NCBI GenBank assembly: GCA_007133495.1
Contig: SLMS01000012.1
Coordinates: 1 to 36,296, forward strand
Length of the DNA stretch: 36,296 nucleotides
Source of the DNA: Candidatus Sumerlaeota bacterium
GTDB taxonomy: Bacteria > Sumerlaeota > Sumerlaeia > SLMS01
Reading direction: 5' to 3'
Each line of letters starts with the position of its first letter. The stretch's first letter is position 1. A program made the position numbers and the translations under genes. Under the pieces are notes generated by a model. It had not been told where the DNA came from and did not search any database. It worked only from the letters and a program-made list of their open reading frames with translations. Below, piece by piece: positions 17,445 to 25,713 of this stretch.

Positions 17445-19675
17445 TCGAACAGGTCCCCTTTCTCTGGTGGCCGAAGCAGCCACTCCGCCAGCGCTGTGCG
17501 CCTGTCGCGCTCGCGCACCGTCCGCACGGCCTGGTTGACGGCCGACCGGTTGCCCAGCACCACCACCAGCTTCTTCCCCCGTGTCACGGCCGTATAGAGC
17601 AGATTCCGTTGCAGCATGATGTAGTGGCTCTTGTGCAGGAGCACGACCACGGCCGGGTACTCGCTCCCTTGGGACTTGTGGATTGTGATGGCGTAGGCCG
17701 GCTCCAGGTCGCTCAACGATTCGATCGGGTAGAGCACCAGCCGTTTGCCGAAGCGCACCCGCACCTGCCCGGTCTCGCGGTTCATCCCGAGTACGCGCCC
17801 CACGTCCCCGTTATAGACATCCAGATCGTAGTTATTGGAGGACTGGATGACCTTGTCGCCCGCGCGGAAGGGAATCGTGGGCCCGAGCGGCGCCCCGTCC
17901 GGATTGAGCCGCTCGCGCAGCAGTGCATTCAGCACCTGGGTGCCGACCGCCCCGCGGCGCATGGGGGCGAGGACCTGCACGTCCTCGATCGGGTCGAGGC
18001 CGAAGCGCTGGGGAATCCGCTCGGTGAGCAGCGCCAGCAGCGCGTCGGCGATATCCTCCGGCTCGCGCTTGGGCACGAGGTAGAAGTCCGCGCCTTCCTC
18101 GAATTGTCCTTCGAGCAGCGGCAGGGTACCCTCGTTGATGCGGTGGGAGTTCTGGACGATGAGGGACTGTCTTGCCTGCCGGAAGACGGCCTCCAGCCGG
18201 GTGGTGCGCGCGCGGCGCGAAGCGATCAGGTCCCGCAGGAACGCGCCCGGGCCCACGCTGGGGAGCTGGTCCACGTCCCCGACTAAGACGACCGTGCTGC
18301 CCGGCTTGAGCGCCCGCAGCAACGCCCAGGCGAGCTGCACGTCCAGCATCGACGCCTCGTCAACCACCAGCAGCTCCGTCTCCATCGGCGTCTTGGCGTC
18401 GTGCTGGAACCTGCCGCGCTCGCTGTTCCACTTGAGCAGGCGATGGATGGTGAGCGCCTCGCGCCCGGCCGCCTCGGAGAGCCGCTGCGCCGCCCGCCCG
18501 GTCGGGGAGCAGAGCGCCACCTCCCGCATCGAACCGAACAGGTGCATGATCGCCCGCACTAGCGTCGTCTTGCCCGTGCCGGGCCCTCCGGTCAGGACGC
18601 ACACACCGCCACCAGCCACACTGCGCAGCGCCTCCCGCTGCTGTGCCGCCAGCCCGAACCGGAACCGCCCCTCGAACCGGGCGATGGCCCGGTCCACCTG
18701 GTCTGCGGGCATGAGCGGCTTCCCCTGGCGGACCAGCTCCAGCGTCATCGACGCCAGTTGCCGCTCGCAGTGGAAGAGCGAGGCCATGAAGTAGCCCTCC
18801 GCCTGTCCGCCCACCTTGGCCCGGACGACGTGGCGCGCACGAATGGCAGCTTCGAGCTGCTCACGCAGCACCGCCTCGCCGTCCTCCAGCTTGAGCAGCT
18901 TGGCCGCCCGCTCCATCAGCTCTTCCAGCGGCAGGTGGGTATGTCCTTCGGAGGCGGCCTGATCGAGTACGTGAACGAAGGAGGCCTGGAGGCGGTGCGG
19001 CGAATCGCGGGCGATGCCGAAGTTGGCCGCGATCTCGTCCGCCTTGAAGAATCCGACCCACGGGACCTCCAGCCCTGCGCGGTAGGGATTCTCGCGCAGC
19101 AGCCCGACGACGCCCTCGCCGTAATGCCGCAGCAGCCGGGCGCTGATGGCGTTGGAAAGGCCGAGACTCTTGAGCGTCAGCATCGCCTCACGGGACTGAC
19201 GCTGGGCGGTGAGGCTCTCGGCGATCTGCCGGGCCCGCTTGCGGGAGATGCCCTTTACCTCCTGGAGCGTTTCCGGCGCCTCGTCGAGGATTTCGAGCGT
19301 CCGCTCGCCGAAGTGGTCCACGATCGCCCGGGCGCGCACCGGCCCCACCCCCCTAACCAGACCGCTCCCCAGGTAGGCCACCAGCGCATCCTCCGTGGAG
19401 GGCGGCACGGGGACCGCCTTCTCCACCTGGAGCGTCCAGCCATACTTTGGATGCTCGCGCCAGGTCCCCTCGATTCGCATTGGCTCGCCTTGGCGGACAC
19501 CGTGCAGCGGCCCGGCGGCTTTGAACTTCCGGCCGTCGGGCAGCTCGAAGGTGACGACCTTGAAGTTGTCGTCCTCGCTGGCGTAAGTGACCCGGCGCAC
19601 CGAGCCTTCGAAGCTCCGCTCGTTGCGGAGCGCGGCATCTGGATCGGGAAGGCCACGCCGGGCGAAGCTGGTCAT
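17441..19675 (-). CDS. recD2: RecD2-family ATP-dependent DNA helicase
   Basis: RecD2 is a RecBC-independent 5'-3' superfamily 1 helicase involved in fork repair and damage tolerance. The 744-residue protein has an N-terminal OB-like part, paired helix-hairpin-helix elements (LGSGLVRGVGPVRARAI and VKGISRKRARQIAESL), and Walker A TGGPGTGKTTLVRAI at about residue 362. Walker B with DEASMLDV lies near 440, VLVGDVDQLPSVGPGAFLRD follows, and the C-terminal AITIHKSQGSEYPAVVV and LLYTAVTRGKKLVVVLGNRS complete the set. The length is typical. It starts with ATG at 19675 and ends overlapping larB by four bases. The preceding Kelch-type gene ends 108 bases upstream after a hairpin. Confidence 0.96.
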   Translation of the reverse strand: MTSFARRGLPDPDAALRNERSFEGSVRRVTYASEDDNFKVVTFELPDGRKFKAAGPLHGVRQGEPMRIEGTWREHPKYGWTLQVEKAVPVPPSTEDALVAYLGSGLVRGVGPVRARAIVDHFGERTLEILDEAPETLQEVKGISRKRARQIAESLTAQRQSREAMLTLKSLGLSNAISARLLRHYGEGVVGLLRENPYRAGLEVPWVGFFKADEIAANFGIARDSPHRLQASFVHVLDQAASEGHTHLPLEELMERAAKLLKLEDGEAVLREQLEAAIRARHVVRAKVGGQAEGYFMASLFHCERQLASMTLELVRQGKPLMPADQVDRAIARFEGRFRFGLAAQQREALRSVAGGGVCVLTGGPGTGKTTLVRAIMHLFGSMREVALCSPTGRAAQRLSEAAGREALTIHRLLKWNSERGRFQHDAKTPMETELLVVDEASMLDVQLAWALLRALKPGSTVVLVGDVDQLPSVGPGAFLRDLIASRRARTTRLEAVFRQARQSLIVQNSHRINEGTLPLLEGQFEEGADFYLVPKREPEDIADALLALLTERIPQRFGLDPIEDVQVLAPMRRGAVGTQVLNALLRERLNPDGAPLGPTIPFRAGDKVIQSSNNYDLDVYNGDVGRVLGMNRETGQVRVRFGKRLVLYPIESLSDLEPAYAITIHKSQGSEYPAVVVLLHKSHYIMLQRNLLYTAVTRGKKLVVVLGNRSAVNQAVRTVRERDRRTALAEWLLRPPEKGDLFE

Positions 19676-19738
19676 AACGGGCGGGAGGCTCCCCCGGCCC
19701 CGCGCCGCGCCGCAAATCGAAGATGCACAGTACCGGAT

Positions 19739-19775
19739 GCGGCCCCTTCCCCGGTAGCGTCAGGGAAGGGGCCGC
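19739..19775 (-). terminator. strong hairpin after the Kelch/dockerin gene
   Basis: A 13-bp perfect stem (GCGGCCCCTTCCC with GGGAAGGGGCCGC) and an 11-base loop lie just past the stop of the Kelch-type gene. No U-tract follows. This is another example of the U-less post-gene hairpins seen at 4297 and 13926. Confidence 0.55.
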
Positions 19776-19783
19776 CCAGAGTT

Positions 19784-21838
19784 TCAGCAGCCTTCGCCCC
19801 AGTTCTCGAGCAGCGCGAGGAAATCATCGAAACCCAGCGGCTCGCCGTCGAGTTCCTCGCCCCAATTTTCCAGCAGGAAGACGAAGTCCTCGAAGTCCGT
19901 GCATCCGTCGTTGTTGAAATCGCCGATGGCGCGGCCGGGGGAGGGGTCTCCCGCTCCGTAAAGCCAGGTGTCGTTGGTCCAGGCGGTGTCACCGCTCCCG
20001 GCGAAGCGGAGCACGCCGTCGCCGTTTACGTTGGTGGACATGGCGTGGAGGGAAGTGGGGTGCGTGCCGGCTGTCTCCACGGCCTCCCACTGCTCGCCGT
20101 CCCACTCCCATGTTTGGCCGGTTCCGCCTGTCCCTCCCTGAAGGACGATGCGTTCACGGCCGGGGTGGTAGGCCATCCGGGCGTCTTGACGGGGAGCGGG
20201 GCCACCGGTTGCAGCGAGTTCCCATTCCTCGCCGTCCCACTCCCAGGTATCGCCGAGGGGGTCTCCGTTATATTGTTCCGCGCCGCCGAAGAGGACGACG
20301 CGCTCGCGGACCGGGTCGTAGGCCATCGCCTGACCCCCGCGCCCGGAGGGACCGGAGGTGGCCGCCTCCTCCCACTGTCCGCCGTCCCATTCCCAGGTGA
20401 CTCCATCGTCAATGAGCGACCCCCACCAGTTGCCGAAAAGGACCACGCGGCCGCGCCCGGAGTCGTGCACCATTTCATGCCCCCAACGTGGGCCCGGATT
20501 CGGGTTCCCCGCGCTGACCTGCTCCCATTCCGTGCCGTCCCACCCCCACATGTCGCTCGCGATGGGGGACCCGCCGTAGAGGATCACACGTTCACCGGCA
20601 GAATCCCAGGCCATGGCGTGACCCATGCGGGATTCCGGGCCGGAGGTGGCGGCTTCCTCCCATTGTTCACCGTCCCACTCCCACGTGCCGTCCGTCGGGT
20701 TCTGTTCGGGGTCGCTCCCGCCGAAGACGACCACCCGGCCGCGCTCCCGGTCCAGTGCCATCGCATGCCAGCCGAGCGGCGGCGGGCTGGTGAACGGAGG
20801 GACCTCCGTCCAGTTCTCCCCGTCCCATAGCCATGTGTCTTCCACCCGCTCCCGGTTCGCGGTGGCCCCACCAAAAAGCACGGTTTCCCTGCGGGCGGCA
20901 TCATAGGCCATTCCGTGGGCCTGCCGGAACACTGGCACGGTCGCCGGGATCGTTCCGGTCCAGTTCTCGCCGTCCCACTCCCAGGTTGTTTCCATCATCT
21001 GCTGCTCATCCCAGCCGCTGAACAGGACGAGGCGTTCCCTTTCCTGATCGTACGCCATGCCGGGGAAGCCACGAGGGGAAGGCGAGGAGCCGGTGAAACT
21101 GACCTCGGTCCACTCCTCACCGTCCCACTCCCACATGTCGCCCAGATAGTCCGTGCCATCATACCCCCCGAAAAGCACCAGTACCTCCTGGGCGGTGTCG
21201 TAAACCATGGCACTCGTCATACGGGCCGAAGGGGTGGGGACGTTCAGTTCAGTCCACTCATTCCCGTCCCAGGACCACATGTCACCAATTTCGTCGGACA
21301 CGCCCACATCGCCCCCGAAAAGGATGGTCTCACCGCGGGCTGCATCGTAAGCCATTGCCGGGCTCTGGCGGTTGGATGGACCGGTGGTGGCGAGCTCCTC
21401 CCAAGCCTCCCCATCCCATGCCCAAGTGTCTCCGGTTCTGCCATCCTCGTCCCGGCCGCCAAAGAGGAGAACCGCTTCGTGCCCGGCGTCGTAGGTCATG
21501 GCGTTTCCTGCCCGCGCAGAGGGGCGCGGTCCGGAGGGCCTGATCTCGACCCACCGGGAGCCAGTCCATTCCCAAGTGTCATCCATGTAGTTGTCTCCAT
21601 TGAGGCCGCCGAACGCAACAACGCGTTCCCGCACCGAATCATAGGCCATGCTGACACCGGCCCGTTTGGGGGGTGTGCCGATGCGTTCCCACTTGGGAGC
21701 GGGTCCCGGCACGGAGGAGGTCTGAGCTTCCAGTGCCCCTCCAGTGCCGGGTTCGGCGGGGATTTCCTTCGGTGTTGCTGCCATCCCCACGAAGGGGAGC
21801 ATGGCGATCAGGGGTAAAAAACGAGTGTGTCCGGCCAT
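19784..21838 (-). CDS. secreted Kelch-repeat protein with dockerin-like C-terminus
   Basis: The 684-residue protein begins with a Sec signal (MAGHTRFLPLIAMLPFVGM) and contains about twelve Kelch-like repeats of 45-50 residues. Each follows the pattern AMAYDxxRxxVVLFGG, then DTWEWDGxxWxEx, with the last one degenerate. This should fold as two beta-propellers or one large one. The C-terminus has an EF-hand-like loop (DFNNDGCTDFEDF) and two copies of LLENWGE, ending in Cys. Such dockerin-like endings on exported proteins are common in Planctomycetes-type bacteria and may serve sorting or anchoring; that role is inferred. A perfect AGGAGG precedes the ATG at 21838. It is a single-gene unit between a GT4 gene and recD2. 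Confidence 0.85.
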   Translation of the reverse strand: MAGHTRFLPLIAMLPFVGMAATPKEIPAEPGTGGALEAQTSSVPGPAPKWERIGTPPKRAGVSMAYDSVRERVVAFGGLNGDNYMDDTWEWTGSRWVEIRPSGPRPSARAGNAMTYDAGHEAVLLFGGRDEDGRTGDTWAWDGEAWEELATTGPSNRQSPAMAYDAARGETILFGGDVGVSDEIGDMWSWDGNEWTELNVPTPSARMTSAMVYDTAQEVLVLFGGYDGTDYLGDMWEWDGEEWTEVSFTGSSPSPRGFPGMAYDQERERLVLFSGWDEQQMMETTWEWDGENWTGTIPATVPVFRQAHGMAYDAARRETVLFGGATANRERVEDTWLWDGENWTEVPPFTSPPPLGWHAMALDRERGRVVVFGGSDPEQNPTDGTWEWDGEQWEEAATSGPESRMGHAMAWDSAGERVILYGGSPIASDMWGWDGTEWEQVSAGNPNPGPRWGHEMVHDSGRGRVVLFGNWWGSLIDDGVTWEWDGGQWEEAATSGPSGRGGQAMAYDPVRERVVLFGGAEQYNGDPLGDTWEWDGEEWELAATGGPAPRQDARMAYHPGRERIVLQGGTGGTGQTWEWDGEQWEAVETAGTHPTSLHAMSTNVNGDGVLRFAGSGDTAWTNDTWLYGAGDPSPGRAIGDFNNDGCTDFEDFVFLLENWGEELDGEPLGFDDFLALLENWGEGC

Positions 21839-22016
21839 CTGGGCGCCTCCTTGGCCTGCGCCGCGAATTGCTTTGATTCGCCAACGGGTGTATTTGGATG
21901 AAAGGAGGGGCACCTATCGGCCGCGGCAGTGTCAACCCGTTCGTGCCGAGAATCCGGGCCGCAACGCTGCACGAGCCGGAGGCTGGGTTGCCGGGGAGGG
22001 TGGCGGCTGACTCCTG

Positions 22017-23117
22017 CTACTCTCCGTTGCTTGCGGCTCTACCGTAAACGGCCAGGGTGCCCTCGACCATGGCGTCCGCGGTGAAGTGCTCCTGGACGTG
22101 CCGGAGGGCGTTTTCGGCGAGGCGCTGGCGGCGGGGCGGGTCGTTCCACAGGCTCGTGACGGCTTCGGCAAGGGTCAGCCGGTCGAGTGGAGGCACCAGG
22201 ACGCCGGTCTTCCCGTCCACGACAAGGTCCGGGATGCCCCCGGCCTGACTGGCGACACAGGGCACACCAGCGGCCATGGCTTCGGCGATGGCGGTGCACA
22301 GGCCCTCCTCCTTGGAGGGCATGACGAACAGGTCGAGCGCGGCGAGGCAATCCGCCAGGTCGTCCCGCCACCCGGCAAGGTGGATCAGCTCTGGGTAGCG
22401 GTGCTGGAGTTCCTCGATTTCGGGCCGGCATTCTCCTTCGCCGAGGAAGATGACGCGGGCGCCGGGCAGGCGTTCGACGATTGCGGGGGCGGCTTCGGCG
22501 AGGGTCCAGGGTGCCTTGTGGTCCACGAGCGCCCCGATGAAGCCGATGAGCGGGCCCTTCCGTCCGGCGAGCCATTCGCCGCGGAGCTTGCTGCGGTCGC
22601 CCCCGGCCGGCCGGTCCAGGTCGATGCCGCTGTACACGGTGGTGATGCGCTCGTCCGGCACCCCGCCGCGGAGCAGGGCGGCGCGGACGCCGGAGGAAAT
22701 CGCGATGAAGTGCTGGCCCGGGGCGGTGTACTTGCGGCGCGTGGCGGCGTTGTCCTTGTTGTCCTTCAGCGCGAAGTCCACCCGCCGCGTGGTGACGACC
22801 GGCAGCCGGCCGAGGAAGGCACCGGCAGCGAGCGTGTGAGCGTTGCCGGTGTGGGCATGGACGATGTCGGCACCGAACTCCTCGGCGATGCGGCGCACCC
22901 GGCTGCGCAGGCGCGGGGAGTGCACTCCGAGCAGAAGGGGCCGGCGGACGCCGGCGGCGGGAATGTCCTCCACCGCGAGCTGGTGGTAGAGCGCCTCGTC
23001 CTCAAGGCAGACCACCTGCTGGTTGTGGCCACGCCGCCTCAAACCGTGGGCGAGGAGCAGCAACTGCCGCTCCCCGCCACGGAAACCTTTTTCGGTGTTG
23101 AGATGGAGGATTCTCAA
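22017..23117 (-). CDS. glycosyltransferase family 4 (GT-B fold)
   Basis: The 366-residue protein starts LHLNTEKGFRGGERQLLLL, the donor/acceptor glycine loop of GT4 enzymes, and has DIVHAHTGNAHTLAAGAFLG and FIAISSGVRAALLRGGV. In the second Rossmann half are GPLIGFIGALVDHKAP, ADCLAALDLFVMPSKEEG and CTAIAEAMAAGVPCVASQAGG, the EX7E-like nucleotide-sugar site. It probably adds a sugar to an envelope glycan on the cytoplasmic side; donor and acceptor cannot be told. The start codon is TTG with GGGGGG five bases upstream. It begins 39 bases after the secretin gene stops, so it is likely read through from the secretin promoter. Confidence 0.9.
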   Translation of the reverse strand: MRILHLNTEKGFRGGERQLLLLAHGLRRRGHNQQVVCLEDEALYHQLAVEDIPAAGVRRPLLLGVHSPRLRSRVRRIAEEFGADIVHAHTGNAHTLAAGAFLGRLPVVTTRRVDFALKDNKDNAATRRKYTAPGQHFIAISSGVRAALLRGGVPDERITTVYSGIDLDRPAGGDRSKLRGEWLAGRKGPLIGFIGALVDHKAPWTLAEAAPAIVERLPGARVIFLGEGECRPEIEELQHRYPELIHLAGWRDDLADCLAALDLFVMPSKEEGLCTAIAEAMAAGVPCVASQAGGIPDLVVDGKTGVLVPPLDRLTLAEAVTSLWNDPPRRQRLAENALRHVQEHFTADAMVEGTLAVYGRAASNGE

Positions 23118-23156
23118 GCGAGCCCCCCGGGTTGGGCCCCGGAAGGGGGCCGGTGA

Positions 23157-25346
23157 TCAGTAAGGCGTTTCGGTCTGTGGCGGCGGGGGTGGTGGTTGCT
23201 CCTGGCCGTCCGGAGGTTGCTCGACGGGCACGACCGGCGCGGCGCCGTCGGGTGCGGGTTCTGGTGCCTCGCCGGGGGGGGCGGGGGAGCGCCTGTCCGG
23301 TGCGGAGGGCTGGCGCGGGGTGCCGAGTGTGGTGTGGCCGAAGCCGGCCTGTGGCTGGTAGTTGCCGGGGCCGACGTCCTCAAGGGCGCGCTGGCGCTCG
23401 CGCTGGAGTTCGAGGTAGCGCTCGAGCGTCTGTGCCTCGTCCTCAGGGCTTCCGGAGAGCAGGTCCTCCGGGTCGACGGGGTCGAAGTCGTAGTCCTCAA
23501 GATAGGCGAACGGGTCGTCGGCATCGAGGCCGAGATCGTAAGCACCCGCGACGCGGTCATAGTCGGTAACGAGCCGGCCGCGGCGGCCATCCTCGGGCTG
23601 GTAGGGGATCGAGTCGGTGTCGTCCACGACGGTCGGCGTGAGGAAGATCATCAGGTTCGTGGAGGACTCGGAAGTGGTCTGGGAGCCGAAAATGCTGCCG
23701 ATGATCGGGATGGAGGAGATGAAGGGGACGCCGGTGCTGCCCTCCGAGCCGCGGTTGCGGATCAGGCCGCCGATCATGCGGGTCTGGCCGCTGGGAATCT
23801 GGAGGATGGTTTCAACGTTCTGGCGGTCACGGCCGACCACTCGGCGGGTAACGCCGCCATCGGGGATGTCCTGGGGGCGTGCCTCGTCGTTTTCGATCCG
23901 CAGGTCCATCTCGATCAGGTGGTTGTTTGATATCGAGGGGGTGACCTGAAAGGTGAGACCGGAGCGGACGGTGCTCTGTGTGGTGGTGCGGCGCCCCTCG
24001 ATCCCGTCGCCGCGATCATCGAAGAAGGTGGTGAGGAAGGGGACCTCCTCACCGACGAAGATGTTCGAGGGCTGCTGGTTCTTCACCAGCAGGCGGGGCT
24101 GGAGCAGGACGCGGGTGGACGAGTCCTCGAACGTGGCGCGGTACTGCATGTAAACGCTGTTGGAGAGGTAGTTGCCGGTGATCGTGTCGCCGGCCAGGGT
24201 GAGGTTGGGGAAGATCGCGTCGATGTCGGTGAATTCGCCAATGGCGTCGAACTCGCCGCCGAGTGCGCCTTGCTGGGCGGCGGAGAACAGGTCATCGGCG
24301 ATGGCGAACCGGCGCAGGCCAAAGCCGAAGGTGCGTTCGAACTGGGTGGAGAGAATCTCACCCTGAATGAGCACCTGCTTCACCGGCCGGTCGAAGCTGG
24401 CGAGAATCTGTTCCACGCGCTCGTGGACCTCCGGCACGTCTTCGAGGATGAAAACGCCCTGGCGGTGGTTGATCTCGAAGAGCAGCTCGGGCGTGCGGAT
24501 CGTATCGATGATCTGGGCGAGCTCTTCGAGGTCCTGTCCGTCGATGCCGATGTTGGTGACGTCGTAGATGACGATCTCGGGCCCGACATCGAGGATGTCG
24601 ATCAGCAGCTCCATCATTTTAATGTTGGAGAGCAGGTCGGTGACGATGATCTGGTGGGTGGTGACGTCCACCTCGATGGTGCCCGGGCCGGAGGAGTATT
24701 GCTCGATCTTTGCGGCGACGTCCTCGACGTTGGCGTGGCGGATGTAGAAGACGCGGATGACGAGCTGCACGTCCATCTGCCGGATCAGGCGCTCGATGCG
24801 TTCGAGGACCTGCGGAAGGTCCTCGACGATGAGCTGGTTGGTCCGGTCGTCGGCAATCGAGCGGCCCACGTTCGGCGTGAGCATGTTCTGGATGGCGCTT
24901 TCGAGTTCGCTGGCCGTGACGTTGTTGGGGCGGAAGGTTTTTTCGATCACCTGCTTGGGCAGGATGTTTTGCTCGAAGTAATCGCGGTCGGAGAGGCCGT
25001 AATTTACCCCGTCATCCTCCTGCCACCAGACCCACCCCTGGGGGTTGGCGATCTGGTTGAGGGCGTCCTCGATGTTCACCTCCTCGGCAAGGACGGTGAC
25101 GCGCTCGCCGGTCACCTGGCCGTAGATGTTCACCGAGCCTTCGAACTGGGAGTTGAGCATGGCGATGACGCCGTCGATGCGGCTGTCGTTGGCGACGACG
25201 GTGACGCGCTCGTTGTTTTCCTGCGCGGAGGCGGCCGGCGGCAGCACGGCGTACGCAACGGCCAGGAGGACGCCAACTATCGTCACCCCCGCCCATTGAA
25301 CTGGTCTTCGGCGAAGGTGCGGAGTGGTGGCTTTCGGTCGGATCAT
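23157..25346 (-). CDS. secretin family outer-membrane channel (GspD/PilQ type)
   Basis: Secretins form multimeric outer-membrane gates for type II/III secretion or type IV pili. The 729-residue protein has an export signal ending near PPAASAQ (about residue 41), an N0/STN-like domain, repeated N-type domains (for instance TNQLIVEDLPQVLERIERLI and QGVFILEDVPEVHERVEQIL), and the secretin core. The core has VLIQGEILSTQFERTFGFG, LLVKNQQPSNIFVGEEVPF, GLTFQVTPSISNNHLIEMDL and the hallmark VPFISSIPIIGSIFGSQ. The last 90 residues are Pro/Gln/Glu-rich. The start ATG at 25346 has GGAAAG just upstream; a longer open frame extends to 25919 but is unsupported. No pilin, ATPase or other secretion gene is in the window, so its system is not known. 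Confidence 0.92.
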   Translation of the reverse strand: MIRPKATTPHLRRRPVQWAGVTIVGVLLAVAYAVLPPAASAQENNERVTVVANDSRIDGVIAMLNSQFEGSVNIYGQVTGERVTVLAEEVNIEDALNQIANPQGWVWWQEDDGVNYGLSDRDYFEQNILPKQVIEKTFRPNNVTASELESAIQNMLTPNVGRSIADDRTNQLIVEDLPQVLERIERLIRQMDVQLVIRVFYIRHANVEDVAAKIEQYSSGPGTIEVDVTTHQIIVTDLLSNIKMMELLIDILDVGPEIVIYDVTNIGIDGQDLEELAQIIDTIRTPELLFEINHRQGVFILEDVPEVHERVEQILASFDRPVKQVLIQGEILSTQFERTFGFGLRRFAIADDLFSAAQQGALGGEFDAIGEFTDIDAIFPNLTLAGDTITGNYLSNSVYMQYRATFEDSSTRVLLQPRLLVKNQQPSNIFVGEEVPFLTTFFDDRGDGIEGRRTTTQSTVRSGLTFQVTPSISNNHLIEMDLRIENDEARPQDIPDGGVTRRVVGRDRQNVETILQIPSGQTRMIGGLIRNRGSEGSTGVPFISSIPIIGSIFGSQTTSESSTNLMIFLTPTVVDDTDSIPYQPEDGRRGRLVTDYDRVAGAYDLGLDADDPFAYLEDYDFDPVDPEDLLSGSPEDEAQTLERYLELQRERQRALEDVGPGNYQPQAGFGHTTLGTPRQPSAPDRRSPAPPGEAPEPAPDGAAPVVPVEQPPDGQEQPPPPPPQTETPY

Positions 25347-25713
25347 TCTTTCCGGTGCTCTTCTGGATGATTGCCGGTTGTTGGGGACAACGGATTCCGT
25401 TTGGAAGGACCCCTCCACCTCGCGGAAAGTTAGCCGCGGCCCCTGTTGATCGTGGCTCGGTGGGGAGTCTGTCAACCCGCACTGGCACACGGAACCGCCT
25501 CCGCTACCGGAAGCTTTCCCCGGCCGGCAGGATCGCTCAGCAGCAACCTGCGGGCCGCATTGCTCAAGGGCCGGGCTCGGCCTCCGGCGGGCAGGGCGCA
25601 CGGGGACCGTAATATTCCCGCAGGCGGGCCGGAGAATTACGGTTTGCGCACCCCTCCGCGGCCCATGCCTCCTCTCCCCGGACAGCGGTTTCAACCAGTT
25701 GTGGCGGTGAGGC
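25347..25713. other. divergent spacer between the secretin and ymdB-type genes
   Basis: This 367-base stretch separates two genes reading away from each other, so it should contain both promoters. I see no protein-like frame. Candidate - strand promoter elements are listed separately. An inverted sequence GTAATATTCCC...GAATTAC (25607-25640) is imperfect and of unknown meaning. Confidence 0.6.
25447..25475 (-). promoter_or_regulatory. possible promoter for the secretin-GT4 pair
   Basis: On the - strand TTGACA (25470-25475) is a perfect -35 match. After 17 bases comes CGATCA (25447-25452), a poor -10. It lies about 100 bases before the secretin start. Only the -35 and the position support it. 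Confidence 0.28.

Noticed and set aside
18758-20830. A 690-residue open frame on the + strand
   Set aside because: It runs across recD2 and the Kelch gene in the opposite sense and its composition is that of a shadow frame.
19676-22016. Replication origin at the skew change
   Set aside because: No DnaA-box cluster, AT-rich unwinding region or typical origin genes were seen; only the composition shift supports it, so it stays a finding, not a feature.
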